The notes beneath the pieces are model-generated. The model was not told the origin of the DNA. It was given only the letters and a program-made list of their open reading frames with translations, and searched no databases. Source: JANNSX01 sp963741525 (GTDB lineage Bacteria > Pseudomonadota > Alphaproteobacteria > Rhizobiales > Hyphomicrobiaceae). From it: 64,000 nucleotides of DNA. The position numbers and the translations under genes were made by a program. Positions 1-8,833 of the stretch are shown here, in pieces (position 1 is the first letter of the stretch; the number at the start of each line of letters is the position of its first letter). Location: NCBI GenBank assembly GCA_963741525.1, contig CAVUIW010000016.1:271016-335015 (forward strand). Direction: 5' to 3'.

Positions 1-799
1 CCGCCCGAACGCCCCCATCCGCACGGCGTCCGAGAACATCATGCCTGGCTGCCGGTCGTAGGAGAACAGCGCGATGAAGCGATGGCGCCGGCCCTCGACG
101 GGGCTGACGCGATGCAGCGCCCGCTCGCCACGGAAGACCGACAGCGTGCCTTCCTAGAGCGGCGGTCGTTTCACCTCTGGATCGCTGCCGCCGAGTCGCG
201 CTCGCCACGACGTCATGCTCGATGCCGCGCTCGCCCCGCGCACCCGGTCTCACCTCGAACCGGCCGCCCTTCTCCGGTGCCTGCAACAACAGACTGACGA
301 CGAAGTCGTTGGAATCGAAATGCCAGCCGTGCTGATCGCCCTCGCGCATCACCGTCACATTGCAGGCGGCAAGCGGATCGGCGGTGCAGTAGAGCTTCTC
401 GCCAACCAGCGCGCCGACGAAGCGCGTCAGCGGCTGCCATTGGAAAAGCCCGCGAAGCGCGCCCTCCTCGGGCAGGAGGTCGGTCGCGATCACCCACTGG
501 CAGAAAGGCGACGCCTTCAAAGCCGGATGACCTTCCGGCGGCCGATCCTGCGTCTCGTCGCGATAGACGTTGAAGGCGATGTCGCGGCGGTGGGCGCGCG
601 GCAGGGCCGCCTCGGCCTCCGCGGTCATCGCCCGGCAAATCTCGGGTTTCAGGAACCCCGGCAGCAGGGCAAGGCCATCGCGATCGAAGCTGTCGCGCGC
701 CGCGGCAACAGTCTTGGCAAAGGCCGGCGCCTCCGGATCGGCAATGGGATAGCGGCCGGTATCGATCAGTTTGGCCGGGTCGAGCGCCGCAACCATCAT
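1..799 (-). pseudogene. HalD/BesD-like Fe(II)/2-oxoglutarate oxygenase, partial and disrupted
   Basis: The gene starts at an ATG at 799 behind GGAGCAGG and runs off the left edge of the window. The first ~190 residues are intact and resemble the protein encoded at 2080-2910 (shared LIDTGRYP-type N-terminus, GWHFDSND, then ALHRVSP and FSYDRQPG). The metal motif is HxD (His160, Asp162) and the distal His is in ALHRVSP, so the fold is that of a non-heme iron oxygenase; an HxD site points to hydroxylation rather than halogenation. Two lesions break it: a +1 shift near 205-215 (frame passes from DVVASA to LGGSDPEVKRPPL) and a TAG at 154-156 in the restored frame, immediately before EGTLSVFRGE. The homologous sequence continues in frame beyond the stop to base 1. 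The substrate is unknown; an amino acid is an inference from the family. Confidence 0.75.
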
Positions 800-952
800 C
801 GCCTGCTCCTTCGATCGTATCGCGCAGAGGTGCCTTCCAATCGAGCTTACCACTGTTGCGGTATGCGAAAAGGCCGGGCATTGCCTACACGCTTTCCCGA
901 TGCCAACTTTCCACCGGCGAACCCGAACCAGCAAACCCCAGGACCTTCCACC

Positions 953-1967
953 GTGACCGAGACCCGCACACTGACCATCGCCGAGATCGAGCGCCTGACG
1001 AGGGCCGCGCTCCTCGCACACGGTGCCTCGGAAAATGGTGCCGAGAGCATCGCCCGCGCCGTGGCCCTAGCCGAGGCAAGTGGCAATGCCGTCTGCGGAC
1101 TGTTCTATGTCGTGAAGTTCTGCGAGCAGCTGAAGGCCGGTGCGGTCGATGGCCGGATCGAAGCCCACAGAAATCGCGACCGGACAAGACGGCCGGCTTC
1201 TCGTCGACGTCCGCCATGGCTTCGCGCATACGGCTTTCGACCGCTACCTGCCGGAGCTTATCGAGGCGGCGGAGAAGCTCGGCGTGGCGACGCTCGCTTT
1301 CCGCCACTCCTACAACGCGCTCGACCTCGGCCAGTTCGCCGAGTGCATCGCGGAGGCCGGGCTCATCGGCATCGCGATTTCGAACTCGCCGGCAACCGTC
1401 GCGCATCCCGGTATGACAAAGAAACTCTTCGGCACGAACCCGTTCGCCTATGCGGTGCCGGGGCCGAAGGGCACACCCGCACTCGTCGTCGACATGAGCA
1501 CGAGCGCGGTGACGAAGACGGCGGTTATCCTCAAGGCGGAGGCCGGCGAGGCCCTGGCGCAGGGCGTCGCGCTCGATGCGGCGGGAAAGCCGACCATCGA
1601 TGCGACGGCCGCCCTCGACGGGGCGATCCTTGCCTTCGGCGGACACAAGGGCGCGGCCATCAGCCTGCTGGTCGAGTTGCTCGGTGCGGTGCTCACCGGC
1701 TCGAGCCTCTCGAAAGATGCTGGATTGTTCGCGGGATCGAGCGGCAAGACGCCGGATGTGGGCCAAGTGTTCATTGCGCTCGATCCGGGCGGGCCGTCCG
1801 GCGAAGGGTTTGATGCGCGGATGGCGGCTCTCGGTCGCGCCATCGCGGAAGCCGGCGGCCGGTTGCCCGGCGAGCGGCGCCTGGCGCGACGCGCGGAGGC
1901 GGTACGCGAAGGTGTGATGGTGAGGGCGGAGTTGGTCGCGGAGGTCGAGGCGTTGGGGCGGAGCTAA
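953..1967 (+). pseudogene. Ldh family NAD(P)-dependent oxidoreductase, frameshifted
   Basis: The repaired product would be about 338 residues, the normal length of the malate/lactate/ureidoglycolate (Ldh) dehydrogenase family, which also contains delta1-piperideine/pyrroline-2-carboxylate reductases. The N-terminal part (GTG at 953, VTETRTLTIAEIERLTRAAL) reads to about 1162; the rest (PTEIATGQDGRLLVDVRHGF onward, with GTNPFAYAVPG and VVDMSTSAVTKT) is in the next frame. Dropping one G near 1163 joins them as DGRIE-PTEIATG. It lies between two 2-oxoglutarate oxygenase genes and starts 150 bp from the divergent one, suggesting a shared amino or keto acid pathway (inference). It is either a true frameshift or a sequencing insertion. 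Confidence 0.8.
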
Positions 1968-2079
1968 CTTATTCGACAGGAGCGGCTGGACCACCCGCTC
2001 ATTCACCTGACCTATTCACTTCGGGCGAATGAAGGTAGAGGATGGCGATGCCAGCAAACGCGGAGAGGAAATCCCAGCG

Positions 2080-2910
2080 ATGAGTTTTGCAAACATCTCC
2101 GACATCGTCGATACGGGCCGCTACCCGCTCGATCGCATGGACAGCACCGCGACCGACGCCCTGCTCCGCGAAGGCCGCGCCGTGCTCGCGCGCGATGCCT
2201 TGTTCACGCTGCCCGGCTTCCTGCGGTCTGAAGCGATCGTCCACATGGCGACCGAGCTCGAGGCGCGCCTGCCCTGGGCAACGCGCTATGAATCGATGAG
2301 CGCCGCCTACCCCAGAGACGGAACCCAATGGCCGTCCGGCCATCCGCGCGCGGCGGCTCATCCCTTCCGCTACCATCAAGTTCTCAACTACCAGATTCCG
2401 AACAATTCCCCCCTGCGCAAGGTCTTCTGCTGGGAGCCTTTGCGCGAGTTCCTGCGCGAGCTGATGGGCTACGAGACGTTCCATCGCAGCGAGTGCCCCC
2501 ACCTTGCCCTGACCTCCAAGCTCGCCGGCGAAGGCGATACCGACGGCTGGCATTTCGACGGTAATGACGTCGTGTTCTCGGTCCTGTTGCGCGAGCCCGA
2601 GGAGGGTGGCTTGTTCGAGTACGCACCCAACATTCGCTCCGATACCGAGCAGAACTACGACGCGGTCGCCGACGTGTTCGCGGGCAATCGGGATCGCGTG
2701 CGCGTTGCCAAGTTGTCGGTCGGCGATCTGAACGTGTTCCAGGGGAACCAGACAATTCACCGCGTCAGCCCCGTCAAGGGCAATCGCAAGCGAATCGTCG
2801 GACTGTTCAGCTACGATCGCCAGCCCGGCACCAATTTCGGCGAGGCCTACATCTCCGAGCTCCGCCGCCGGACACCGGGAATCGTGCCGCTCGGCGTGGC
2901 TGCGGAGTAG
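2080..2910 (+). CDS. HalD/BesD-like Fe(II)/2-oxoglutarate-dependent oxygenase
   Basis: This 276-residue protein is intact. I chose the ATG at 2080 because it follows GGAGAGGAAA and aligns with the start of the paralogue at 799; an in-frame start at 2029 is possible. The facial triad is visible: His158 and Asp160 in GWHFDGND, distal His227 in QTIHRVSP, and Arg238 as the likely 2-oxoglutarate carboxylate ligand. BesD/HalD halogenases have Gly in place of the Asp, so this HxD enzyme is expected to hydroxylate rather than chlorinate a free amino acid or small acid. It lies 112 bp downstream of the Ldh dehydrogenase and is probably co-transcribed. The reaction assignment is family knowledge; the substrate is not determinable here. 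Confidence 0.85.
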   Translation: MSFANISDIVDTGRYPLDRMDSTATDALLREGRAVLARDALFTLPGFLRSEAIVHMATELEARLPWATRYESMSAAYPRDGTQWPSGHPRAAAHPFRYHQVLNYQIPNNSPLRKVFCWEPLREFLRELMGYETFHRSECPHLALTSKLAGEGDTDGWHFDGNDVVFSVLLREPEEGGLFEYAPNIRSDTEQNYDAVADVFAGNRDRVRVAKLSVGDLNVFQGNQTIHRVSPVKGNRKRIVGLFSYDRQPGTNFGEAYISELRRRTPGIVPLGVAAE

Positions 2911-2947
2911 CTGGGACCGGGGCGGCGCGTGCGTTAGCCGGACCGGC

Positions 2948-3359
2948 CTACCACCCTCCGTCCTCCGACGCGCTTACCACCAACCCAACCTCACCCACCT
3001 GCTGCCACATCATCGCACCCTCGCCACCGAGCAGCCACTGGAAACTGCTTGGCGGCGCTTCGAGAAGCGGCTCGACGAGCGGCGATGCATCATCGAAGGC
3101 ATCGCGCGTGGCAATCCACTCGAAGCTCCGGCCATCGGCGGGGAGGCGGATGCCGAGGTTGCGTGGTCCGGCGGACAACGTCAGCGTTGCGTTGACGGGC
3201 ACGAAGCCGGCGAGCGAAGCGAGCGCAATCGAGGCGGCTTGACCATTCGCCAGTGTGACCAACGCCGCGTGAAGAGCCGTCAGCGCGGTGCACGATAGTT
3301 CCGTAAATGCGGACGAGCGGCGTGTCTTCCGCCCCATCCGGGATGAACTCAATTTTCAT
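2948..3359 (-). pseudogene. unknown protein (MKIEF...), frameshifted
   Basis: I do not recognise this protein. It begins MKIEFIPDGAEDTPLVRIYG at an ATG at 3359 and ends SFQWLLGGEGAMMWQQVGEV...EDGGW. The two halves are in different frames; one extra base near 3284 separates RIYGTIV from LTALHAALVTLANG. Repaired length is about 136 residues, with no signal peptide or membrane segment. Its start is read through from the preceding acetyltransferase without an intervening stop, so it may be a fusion or a stop may have been lost. The composition (hydrophobic strands, few charges) suggests a small globular domain; function unknown. Confidence 0.5.
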
Positions 3360-3873
3360 TCGTCGGTCACCAATCACATACATCGATTCCATGATCGTCT
3401 GTCCGTCCCACTCGAACACTTCGCGCTCGCCGATGAGGCGCGCGTCGTGGCGCTCGTAGAAGCGGCGGCCGCGATAATTTCCGCTGAGCACGCAGAGTCC
3501 CATCGGGAGTGCATCGTGGCGCCTGGCCTCGCCGGAAACAAATTGGAGTGCTGCCGCACCGATGCCCCGACCCCGGCAGGCCGCTTCGATGTAGAGCGTC
3601 GTCAAGCTCGCTCCGCGTTCCCGGGACCGATGAATCGAGGTCGAGGCGCGCGACGCCGATATCCTCGCCATCTTCCGAGATGATCCACGTCCGAGCAGAA
3701 GGTACCGCGATCAGCGCGCGCCAAGCCCCGGCATCGTGATGCGGATTGCGATCAAGCCCATCCAGCAGCGCCGCCGGCAGAAATCCCGCAGTGCTGTCCC
3801 GCCAGCCAGCAACGACGAGGCGGCTCGCCAGCGGGGCATCGTCAAGTGTCGCTGTTCGCAATGTCGGTTGCAT
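3360..3873 (-). pseudogene. GNAT family N-acetyltransferase, frameshifted
   Basis: The ATG at 3873 gives MQPTLRTATLDDAPLASRLV, a typical GNAT N-terminus. The acetyl-CoA binding loop is RGRGIGAA, followed by NYRGRRFYERHDARLIGERE, a standard GNAT C-terminal half. A single extra base near 3612 separates VPGTR from ASLTTLYIEAACRG. After repair it would be about 165 residues, typical for the family. The reading frame then continues into the MKIEF gene without a stop. It is downstream of and collinear with the DMT transporter gene (gap 23 bp), so probably one transcript. Substrate unknown. Confidence 0.75.
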
Positions 3874-3896
3874 CCCCTGCGGTCCGCTTGCAGTCC

Positions 3897-4826
3897 TCAC
3901 CCCAAGCATACCACCTCGCCGATACATCCGCTGCCGAACAGCACGGCGGTGCCGGCAACTGCCACCATCGCGCCGACCCACGCCTGCCAGGGCGGTGCGA
4001 CGCCGGTGCGCGCCCACACCATCGGCAACACGGCGACCGGCGTCATGGCGCTCAGGGTCGAGACGATGCCGACCTCGCCTTCGGTCAGCGCCGCCATCAG
4101 CATGGTCATGCCGACGCCCATGCCGATCGCCGTGCCGATCAGGATGAGCGTCAGCGACCGGACATCGGCGCGGCCATGCATCGTCGCGCGGTGGAACGGG
4201 AACACCAGCATCGCCCAGAGAAAGACGACGCCGACAAAGGCACGCACCGTCATGGCGGCGAAGGGCTCGGCGTCGGCCATTGCAACCTTGGCCGCCACAT
4301 TGCCGAGGCCCTGGCCGAGCGCCGCCGTCATGGCGAAGCCGACGCCGGCCCAGGGAATGATGCGACCAGCGGGCGAAGCTGCTCCCCGTCCACGCTCCAT
4401 CGGCCGCCGCTCGCCGAACATCACGGCAAGTGAGATGCCGGCGAGGATCAGCGCCACCGCGATGATCTCCTTCACCGAGAACCGCTCGCCGAACAGCAGA
4501 AATCCCGCGAAGGCCGCGATCGGCGCGTTGAGGGAAAAAATCAGCAGCGCGTTGCTGGCGCCGATCGTGAAGATACCGGCATAGTAGGCCGGCCCCGCGA
4601 CGACCATGGCGAAGAAACCAGAAGTCGCGAGGTAGATCGCATTCTCGGGCGTGATCGTCACCCACCCGCCGACAACGGCCGCGGCGGTGCCGGTCATCAG
4701 CGTGGCGATGACGAAGCTCCAGCGCACGACGGAGGTCGGATCGAGCCGGCCCTTCAGCTCGCCCATGAACATCGAGCCGAGCGCCAGCGCGATCGCCGCC
4801 CCCAGAGCCAGAAGCTCGGATTGCAT
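3897..4826 (-). CDS. EamA/DMT superfamily transporter
   Basis: The 309-residue product has ten hydrophobic segments arranged as two EamA repeats (about residues 5-135 and 155-300). The ATG at 4826 (MQSELLALGAAIALALGSMF) follows GGGGAG by five bases and is preferred over an upstream in-frame start at 4868. The family exports or imports small metabolites such as amino acids; the substrate cannot be read from sequence. It is divergent from the FAD oxidoreductase and upstream of a GNAT acetyltransferase on the same strand, compatible with a small detoxification or amino-acid handling cluster. Confidence 0.88.
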   Translation of the reverse strand: MQSELLALGAAIALALGSMFMGELKGRLDPTSVVRWSFVIATLMTGTAAAVVGGWVTITPENAIYLATSGFFAMVVAGPAYYAGIFTIGASNALLIFSLNAPIAAFAGFLLFGERFSVKEIIAVALILAGISLAVMFGERRPMERGRGAASPAGRIIPWAGVGFAMTAALGQGLGNVAAKVAMADAEPFAAMTVRAFVGVVFLWAMLVFPFHRATMHGRADVRSLTLILIGTAIGMGVGMTMLMAALTEGEVGIVSTLSAMTPVAVLPMVWARTGVAPPWQAWVGAMVAVAGTAVLFGSGCIGEVVCLG

Positions 4827-4997
4827 TGGACTCCCCGCAACGGCGCCCTGCCGCGCCCGCCCGACCATGACCGTGTACCGCGCCCCAAGGCAAGGCTCGC
4901 GGCCGCGCGTCAGATCTGCAGGGCGGCGATGCCGAGGTGCCCTATGAAAACGGAGGCATGGCGACTAGGCTCCGGCTCTCGACAGAGGGAGCCGCCC

Positions 4998-6314
4998 GTG
5001 CCGACCATCCATAAATTTCCGCAGGAAGATCAGACCAATGGCTGGACGCGCACGATTGCGCCGCGCACGCCGTCGCCTCAACTCAAGGGCGAAATCACGG
5101 CCGATCTCCTGATCATCGGCGCGGGCTATGCCGGCATGGGCGCGGCCTGGACCTACGCGAGGAAACGCCCGAACGATCGCATCGTGATGCTGGACGCGCA
5201 GGTGGCCGGCCAGGGAGCTTCGGGCCGGAACTCTGGCTTCGTGCTGGGTCTCAAGCACGCCACCGACGGCAACGAGGTGACCGACCCAGAGCCGCTGAAG
5301 CGCCTCCACCGCATCTCGCAGGGCGCGACGCAGTTCCTCGACGAGATCGTGACCACCCACCAGATTCGCTGCGACTGGCGCAAGGATGGGATGTACATGG
5401 TCGCGCGCGGGCCAGAGGGATTGCGCCGCATCGGCATCCTGCAGCGCGAGTTCGAGCGCATCGGCGAGCCCTGCAGCGTGCTCGACCGGAAAGCGGCCGA
5501 GCGCGAGACCGGCACCGCGCATTACCGCGCCATGCTGTTCTCGCCCAACTGCATCCTGATGCAGCCGGGCAAACTCATCTACGGCTTGGCCGATCATTTG
5601 CCTGAGAACGTCACGCTGCATGAGCAGACCCGCGTTACCCGCATCGACTACGGGCCGAAGGTGACCGCGCATGCCGATGGCGGAAGCGTCACCGCGCCGA
5701 AGCTGATCCTCGCGACCAACGGTTTCACACCGGAGTTCGGTTACTTCGAGAAGCGCATTTTCCCTGTGCGGCTCTTTGCAAGTCTGACGCGGCAATTGAC
5801 CGAGTCAGAGCGCCGGGAGTTCGGCGTCAAAGGCTGGGGCATCCTGCCGATCGTGCACACCTCGAGCCCGACCATGCGCTACACCGAGGATCATCGCATC
5901 CTGATGCGAGCCGGCATCGGCCTTGGCATCGACCACGATCCGGTAGTGGCGAAGCAGGGCGCCGCGCGACGCTATCACGAGCGCCTTTTCCGCGACCGCT
6001 TCCCGGTGCTGCCGGATGTGACGTTCGAATACACCTGGACGGGTTTCGTCTGCTCCTCGCGCAATCGGGCGCACGGGCTGGCGCAGGTCGCGGATAATGT
6101 CTTCACCGCCGTCTGCGAGAACGGAGTAGGCGCGACGAAGTCGGTCGTCTCTGGCATCGCGGCGGCCGACATGGCGATGGGTGTCGACAATCCGCTCGGC
6201 GCCGACTTGAAGGCCTTCGGCACACCCGAGCCCGTCCCGCCGTCGCCCTTCTTCGAGATCGGCGCGTCGGCGAAGTTCCTCTACGAGGATTGGCGGGATC
6301 GGGTGGAGTGTTGA
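4998..6314 (+). CDS. FAD-dependent amine/amino-acid oxidase (DAO fold)
   Basis: The 438-residue protein carries a near N-terminal FAD dinucleotide motif (DLLIIGAGYAGMGAAW, about residues 37-52) and GASGRNSGFV, characteristic of the gamma-glutamylputrescine/sarcosine oxidase branch of the DAO family, plus a C-terminal FAD contact (ENGVGATKSVVSGIAAADMA). The GTG at 4998 (VPTIHKFPQEDQTNGW) is chosen because GAGGGAG lies just upstream; in-frame ATG starts further upstream (for example 4944) are possible. It should oxidise a secondary amine or amino acid with O2, giving H2O2. Function beyond the class is not resolvable. Confidence 0.85.
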   Translation: MPTIHKFPQEDQTNGWTRTIAPRTPSPQLKGEITADLLIIGAGYAGMGAAWTYARKRPNDRIVMLDAQVAGQGASGRNSGFVLGLKHATDGNEVTDPEPLKRLHRISQGATQFLDEIVTTHQIRCDWRKDGMYMVARGPEGLRRIGILQREFERIGEPCSVLDRKAAERETGTAHYRAMLFSPNCILMQPGKLIYGLADHLPENVTLHEQTRVTRIDYGPKVTAHADGGSVTAPKLILATNGFTPEFGYFEKRIFPVRLFASLTRQLTESERREFGVKGWGILPIVHTSSPTMRYTEDHRILMRAGIGLGIDHDPVVAKQGAARRYHERLFRDRFPVLPDVTFEYTWTGFVCSSRNRAHGLAQVADNVFTAVCENGVGATKSVVSGIAAADMAMGVDNPLGADLKAFGTPEPVPPSPFFEIGASAKFLYEDWRDRVEC

Positions 6315-6405
6315 CGGGAGCTGACGATCCTATCAGCGAACAAGTGGCCGGGCATCGTGGCGAAACACATGCGAGCGTCACTCGCGCCACCCAAAGGTTT
6401 ATGTC

Positions 6406-6451
6406 ATGCCAGCGTCATGGCGTAGCCATGCTCCGCATGGACGACTGGCAT
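6406..6451. repeat. imperfect palindrome in a 316-bp gene-free stretch
   Basis: Between the FAD oxidase (ends 6314) and the acyl-CoA synthetase (starts 6631) I see no convincing gene. The stretch holds a nested inverted repeat: outer arms ATGCCAG and CTGGCAT, inner arms CATGGC and GCCATG. It would fold into a stable hairpin in either strand. It resembles the small dispersed palindromes common in Hyphomicrobiales intergenic regions, but no second copy was found in this window. Confidence 0.55.
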
Positions 6452-6630
6452 CCATCCAAGCTGCGGATTTGCTCGATCTGGCCGATCGGAGAGTGCGAAG
6501 TCTTGAGAGATGGCCGGAATGATGGAAACAGGGGCGTCACCGGCATTGGCAAGCGTCGAAACTCTGGGACTGTGGCACGGGCCCTTGGAAGGCTTGCCAA
6601 GCCCAACCCTAGCTCGGCTATCCTCGGCCG

Positions 6631-8772
6631 ATGCCACAGTCGCTCGCCATGACCTCAACTCCTAACCTCACCCCCCTCCTCCGCCCGCGCTCGATCGCGC
6701 TCGTCGGCGCGTCGGCGAAGCCGGACACGAACGGGCTGGCGCTGGTTCAGATGGCGCGGATCGATGGGTTCGCTGGCCAAGTCTTTCCCGTCAATCCGGG
6801 CTACGGCGAGATCGAGGGGCTGACGTGCTATCCTGACCTCGAAAGCCTGCCGGAAGCCCCCGAGCACGTCGTTCTCTCGATCGCCAATGCGAAGCTCGAG
6901 GCGGGTTTCGATTCCGCGAAGGCGGCGGGTGCCAAGGCGGTGACGATCTTCGCCTCCGGCCATCTCGATGACGACGATGAGCCGAGACTGGTCGAGAGAC
7001 TTCGTGCGAAGGCGGTCGCTGCCGGCATCGCGCTGTGCGGGCCCAACTGCATGGGCTTCTACGTGCCGCCCATCGGCCTGCGCGTCGCCTCCTTTCCTTC
7101 CCCGCCAGGATTGCGGCGCGGCGGCATCGCCTGGCTCGCGCAATCGGGCTCGGCCTTCTCCGCGCTCTGCCACAACGACCGGCGGCTCGGCTTCTCGCTG
7201 TGCGTCTCGACGGGCGCGGAAAGCGTCGTAACGGTCGCCGACTACATGAGCTGGGCGATCGCCTCGGGCGAGACACGGGTTGTCGGGCTGTTCCTGGAGA
7301 GCATCCGAGCGCCCGAGCGGTTCAAGGCCGCGCTCGAGTTGGCGGCGGAGAAGAACATCCCGGTCGTTGCGCTGAAGGTCGGACGCACCGCGGCCAGCGC
7401 CGCCATGGCACAAACGCATACGGGCGCGCTCGCCGGCAACGACGCGGCCTATCGCGCGCTGTTCCGCAGCTACGGTGTGCATCAGGTCGACGACCTCGAC
7501 GAGATGGCAGCCGTTCTGGCGCTTTTCGATACGCCCAAGCGCATCGGCCAGGGCGGGCTGGCGACGCTCCACGATTCCGGCGGCGAGCGCGAGATGATCG
7601 TCGATCTGGCCCTGCGGCATGCCGTGCCGTTCGGCCGGATCTCGCCGGCAACGACGGCCAAGCTCGCCGCCGAGCTTGATCCGGGGCTGCACGCCGAGAA
7701 CCCCCTCGATGCCTGGGGTACGGCGCGGGATTTTTCGAACCGTTTCCAACGATGCATTGTGGCACTCAGCCAAGATCCCGACGTCGCCGTGACGATCTTC
7801 AATTCGGATGTGCGGGGCGACTATTGGTACTCGGCCGGCGTGACCGAGGCCGTGATCGGTGCGGCGGCCGAGACGACAAAGCCCGTCGCGATCGCGTCGA
7901 ACACGTTTCTTACCGATGATCAGAAGCTCGCCGCGCGGCTCGCCGACACGGGCATTCCACTGCTCAAGGGCACGCAGCCGATGCTTCGCGCCGTGCGTGC
8001 GCTGTTCGCACAGCGCGACAGCAAGCGCCGTGAGCCGCCGGCGATCTCGTTCGATGACACCATCGTCGCGCGATGGCGCAAGCGGCTTCGCTCTGGACGT
8101 CCGAGCGAGTTCGATGCCCTCGACATGCTGGCGGACTTCGGTCTTGCCGTGCCGCGACGGCGGATTGTTGCATCGGCCGACGACGCGATATCCGTCCGAC
8201 GCGAGATCGGCACACCGGTCGCCCTCAAGACCGCCGAGGATCACGCGCACAAGACGGAGGTCGGCGGCGTGAAACTCAATCTCGGCGATGAAACCACAGT
8301 TCGCGCGGCCTATGCCGATCTCAGCCTACGCCTCGGCCCGCGTGTGCTCGTTGCCGAAATGGCGCCGAAGGGCGTCGAAATCGGCGTGGGTGCTTTCGTC
8401 GACCCGGGCTTCGGCCCTGTCATCATGCTGTCCGCCGGCGGCACGCTCATCGAGGTGATGGCCGATGCGGCGGTGGCGCTGGCGCCGGTCTCCGAGAACG
8501 AGGCTCGCGCGATGCTGTCCGAATTGAAGATCGCACCGCTCCTCGACGGCGTGCGCGGCGCGCCTCCCGCCGACACGGCCGCGCTTTCGCGCTGGATCGC
8601 CCGCTTCTCCGCGATGGTCGCGGAAGTTGCAGAAGACCTCACCGAAATCGACGTCAACCCAGTCATCGCCGCGCCCTCGGGCGCCATGGCGGTCGACTGT
8701 CTCGTCATACCTAGAGCATTTTCCGACGAAGTGGTTTCCCGGTTCGTCGAAGAAAATGCGACAAGCCAATGA
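6631..8772 (+). CDS. acetate-CoA ligase (ADP-forming) family acyl-CoA synthetase
   Basis: The 713-residue protein combines the alpha and beta parts of ADP-forming acyl-CoA synthetases: a CoA-binding Rossmann domain (residues 10-140, SIALVGASAKPDTNG), a succinyl-CoA-ligase-like flavodoxin region with QTHTGALAGND (the His is the expected phosphohistidine), and an ATP-grasp domain (about 480-700, ALKTAEDHAHKTEVGGVKL). It would couple acyl-CoA and ADP/Pi to ATP and free acid. A second possible start is the ATG at 6649 (MTSTPNL). The last ~17 codons (AFSDEVVSRFVEENATSQ) are encoded by a dispersed palindrome, so the original C-terminus was probably altered. An acyl-CoA dehydrogenase follows 61 bp later, suggesting joint acyl-CoA catabolism. 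Confidence 0.9.
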   Translation: MPQSLAMTSTPNLTPLLRPRSIALVGASAKPDTNGLALVQMARIDGFAGQVFPVNPGYGEIEGLTCYPDLESLPEAPEHVVLSIANAKLEAGFDSAKAAGAKAVTIFASGHLDDDDEPRLVERLRAKAVAAGIALCGPNCMGFYVPPIGLRVASFPSPPGLRRGGIAWLAQSGSAFSALCHNDRRLGFSLCVSTGAESVVTVADYMSWAIASGETRVVGLFLESIRAPERFKAALELAAEKNIPVVALKVGRTAASAAMAQTHTGALAGNDAAYRALFRSYGVHQVDDLDEMAAVLALFDTPKRIGQGGLATLHDSGGEREMIVDLALRHAVPFGRISPATTAKLAAELDPGLHAENPLDAWGTARDFSNRFQRCIVALSQDPDVAVTIFNSDVRGDYWYSAGVTEAVIGAAAETTKPVAIASNTFLTDDQKLAARLADTGIPLLKGTQPMLRAVRALFAQRDSKRREPPAISFDDTIVARWRKRLRSGRPSEFDALDMLADFGLAVPRRRIVASADDAISVRREIGTPVALKTAEDHAHKTEVGGVKLNLGDETTVRAAYADLSLRLGPRVLVAEMAPKGVEIGVGAFVDPGFGPVIMLSAGGTLIEVMADAAVALAPVSENEARAMLSELKIAPLLDGVRGAPPADTAALSRWIARFSAMVAEVAEDLTEIDVNPVIAAPSGAMAVDCLVIPRAFSDEVVSRFVEENATSQ
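8713..8760. repeat. palindromic element overlapping the 3' end of the acyl-CoA synthetase
   Basis: Imperfect inverted repeat with outer arms GCATTTTC and GAAAATGC and inner arms GACGAA and TTCGTC. This is a familiar type of short dispersed palindrome in Hyphomicrobiales genomes. It is read in frame as the C-terminal tail of the upstream gene, which stops 12 bases after it. Confidence 0.7.
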
Positions 8773-8776
8773 CATA

Positions 8777-8812
8777 GAGCGATTTCCGATTCCGTAGGAT
8801 TGGAAATCGCTC
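8777..8812. repeat. palindromic element upstream of the acyl-CoA dehydrogenase
   Basis: Inverted repeat with arms GAGCGATTTCC and GGAAATCGCTC around a short AT-richer centre containing GATTCC and GGATT. It fills most of the 61-bp gap between two collinear genes and could act as an attenuator or RNA-stability hairpin; it is of the same general class as other dispersed palindromes in this window. Confidence 0.65.
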
Positions 8813-8833
8813 GAAACGGAAAGGATAAGTCCG

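Noticed and set aside
215..1813. 532-codon plus-strand ORF
   Set aside because: Only its 953-1162 part is real (N-terminus of the Ldh gene). The rest is a shadow antisense to the first oxygenase and out-of-frame Ldh sequence.
6655..8250. 531-codon minus-strand ORF opposite the acyl-CoA synthetase
   Set aside because: Low-complexity Arg/Asp-rich antisense shadow; the plus strand encodes a complete conserved enzyme.
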